DNA of 7,810 nucleotides from the NCBI GenBank assembly GCA_023433825.1, contig JAEYTU010000370.1, positions 1 through 7,810 on the forward strand, read 5' to 3'. This document shows positions 6,679-7,810 of this stretch, piece by piece. The position numbers and the translations under genes were made by a program. Source of the stretch: Planctomycetota bacterium (GTDB lineage: Bacteria; Planctomycetota; UBA1135; UBA2386). The stretch's first letter is position 1. Every line of letters begins with the position of its first letter. The notes below the pieces were generated by a model that was given only the letters and a program-made list of their open reading frames with translations, ran no database searches and had not been told where the DNA came from.

Positions 6679-7810
6679 ATGGCAAACAAGAAGAAGAGTG
6701 GTCGGCCGGCGCGCGAGACGAAGCGCGAACGGACGCGGCCGATGACGAAGCTCGACGAGGTCACGGTGCGCGAGATCCGCGCCTGCGCCGAGCACGTTCA
6801 CTCGAAGATCCTGAAGCTGGAGAAGCCCGAGCTGAAGTTCCCCGAGCGGTCGCTGCGCAATGCGCGCTACGACAAGAAGGAGGGGTATCTGCAGATGGGG
6901 CGCGCGCGGAAGGAGCGCACGCTGACCGTCAACACGGTGAAGGGATTCGCGCAGACGCTGAAGCTGATGGCGCTCAGCAAGGACATGGTCGAGACCGACG
7001 ACTTCGCGACGAAACGAGAGGCGTACTACGTCTCGAAGAACTGGGGCGAGGCGAAGTTCACCGAGCAGCCAGAGTCGGACGCCGTGATGGACGACATCGA
7101 GGCGTTGTTCTCGCTGGAGGGCGTCACGCGCGAGCAGTTGCGCTTTCGTCCGGAGGAGCACGGTGGGACGCTCGCCGGAGAACTGGTCGTCGTCGATCGC
7201 GATCGCGAGACCGGCGCCGAGGAGCGGATCGACTGCACGCGGATGGGATCGGGTGCGTACACGATTCCGTCGTCGGTCGAGCACCTGCGGTTCGAGACGA
7301 AGGTCAAGTTCGTCCTCGTCATCGAGACCGGAGGCATGTTCGCGCGGCTGAACGAGCACAAGTTCTGGCGCACGTCGAACTGCATCCTGATCGGCACGGG
7401 CGGTGTGCCGACGCGCGCGACGCGGCGCTTCATTCGCCGGCTCGCGGACGAGAAGAAGATCCCGGTGTACGCGTTCAACGATTGTGATCCGTACGGGATC
7501 TCGAACATCTACCGCACGCTGAAGGTCGGGTCGGGGAACGCCGTCCACCTCAACCAGTTCTTCTGCGTTCCGCAGGCGCGCTATCTGGGCGTCACGCCGC
7601 AGGACATCCTCGACTTCGAGTTGGAGGACGCGACGCATCCGCTGAAGGACGTCGACATCAAGCGCGCGAAGGACGCGCTGAGCAACGATCCGTTCTTCCA
7701 GGCGCACAAGGAGTGGCAGAAGGCGATCGAGCAGATGCTGAAGATGGGCGTCCGCGCCGAGCAGCAGGCACTCGCGAAGTGGGGGCTGAACTTCGTCATC
7801 GACGAGTACC
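6679..7810 (+). CDS. top6A: DNA topoisomerase VI subunit A (Spo11-like cleavage subunit), C-terminus cut by window edge
   Basis: This subunit makes the transient double-strand break, becoming linked to DNA 5' ends through a tyrosine. It is the family from which eukaryotic Spo11 descends. 377 codons are present; the end (AEQQALAKWG, then FVIDEY) matches the usual C-terminal region just before the last few residues, so only a short piece should be missing. A winged-helix (CAP-like) domain carries K-R-E-A-Y-Y117, with Tyr117 the predicted catalytic residue, followed by SKNW. The Toprim domain shows E216 in VIETGGMF and the metal-binding D268-C-D270-P-Y-G. TGGVPTRATRRFIRRL is also typical of archaeal subunits. 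The first 20 residues form a very basic tail with SGRPAR. The gene lies 7 bases after subunit B, the order found in archaea. All catalytic residues are intact. Confidence 0.96.
   Translation, partial: MANKKKSGRPARETKRERTRPMTKLDEVTVREIRACAEHVHSKILKLEKPELKFPERSLRNARYDKKEGYLQMGRARKERTLTVNTVKGFAQTLKLMALSKDMVETDDFATKREAYYVSKNWGEAKFTEQPESDAVMDDIEALFSLEGVTREQLRFRPEEHGGTLAGELVVVDRDRETGAEERIDCTRMGSGAYTIPSSVEHLRFETKVKFVLVIETGGMFARLNEHKFWRTSNCILIGTGGVPTRATRRFIRRLADEKKIPVYAFNDCDPYGISNIYRTLKVGSGNAVHLNQFFCVPQARYLGVTPQDILDFELEDATHPLKDVDIKRAKDALSNDPFFQAHKEWQKAIEQMLKMGVRAEQQALAKWGLNFVIDEY

Noticed and set aside
546..7206. Eight copies of the octamer GCGATCGC (546, 945, 1581, 2382, 4352, 4733, 6423, 7199), like the HIP1 repeat of cyanobacteria
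   Set aside because: Seven of the eight fall in phase as gcg-atc-gcN, coding Ala-Ile-Ala with the favoured codons, and the eighth is in an Asp-Arg repeat. Coding and codon preference explain most of the excess. A genome-wide count against a codon-shuffled model would decide.
7324..7341. Toprim motif ETGGMF in topoisomerase VI A instead of the EK-type motif of Spo11
   Set aside because: The catalytic Glu is kept, and as far as I recall an E-T form is found in ordinary archaeal subunits, so this does not suggest an inactive enzyme.

Overview
The window is a high-GC (clearly above 60% by eye), gene-dense stretch of bacterial chromosome holding five protein genes in two divergent groups. There is no RNA gene, mobile element or CRISPR array, and no non-coding stretch longer than about 50 bases. 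The host looks bacterial: there is a classical lipoprotein signal peptide, a membrane-anchored thioredoxin-fold protein, a menaquinone gene of the futalosine route, and a proteome that is not haloarchaeal-acidic. Large FG-GAP lipoproteins, futalosine-type menaquinone synthesis, high GC and weak Shine-Dalgarno signals fit Planctomycetota or a similar deep phylum. That placement is inference and could be wrong.

Left half, minus strand (4101 down to the window edge): a TlpA/ResA-like membrane-anchored thiol-disulfide protein (4101-3541) is followed after 17 bases by a very large lipoprotein that starts at GTG 3523 and runs off the left edge (at least 1174 residues). The lipoprotein has a lipobox Cys, a Pro-rich linker, beta-sandwich regions, an IPT/TIG-like domain and a long array of FG-GAP/VCBS repeats with DxDxDG loops, which predicts a calcium-binding beta-propeller outside the cytoplasm. 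I confirmed this frame by translating all of 3523 to 2 without meeting a stop.

Right half, plus strand (about 4151 to the right edge): mqnA (chorismate dehydratase family, futalosine menaquinone pathway) overlaps by 8 bases the gene for DNA topoisomerase VI subunit B. Subunit A follows after 7 bases and is cut by the right edge just before its expected C-terminus. Topoisomerase VI is the archaeal/plant type IIB enzyme and is only sporadic in bacteria, so a complete-looking pair tightly coupled to a quinone-biosynthesis gene is the most notable feature here. All key catalytic motifs of both subunits are visible.

Two details deserve attention. Subunit B begins with a disordered-looking tail carrying QASLF, a good match to the bacterial sliding-clamp-binding consensus. 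Subunit A begins with a basic tail containing a GRP core like an AT-hook. Together they suggest that the archaeal-type enzyme gained bacterial targeting elements. The MqnA protein also lacks the Asn of the usual SYLN motif near its N-terminus. The two gene groups are separated by at most 49 bases.
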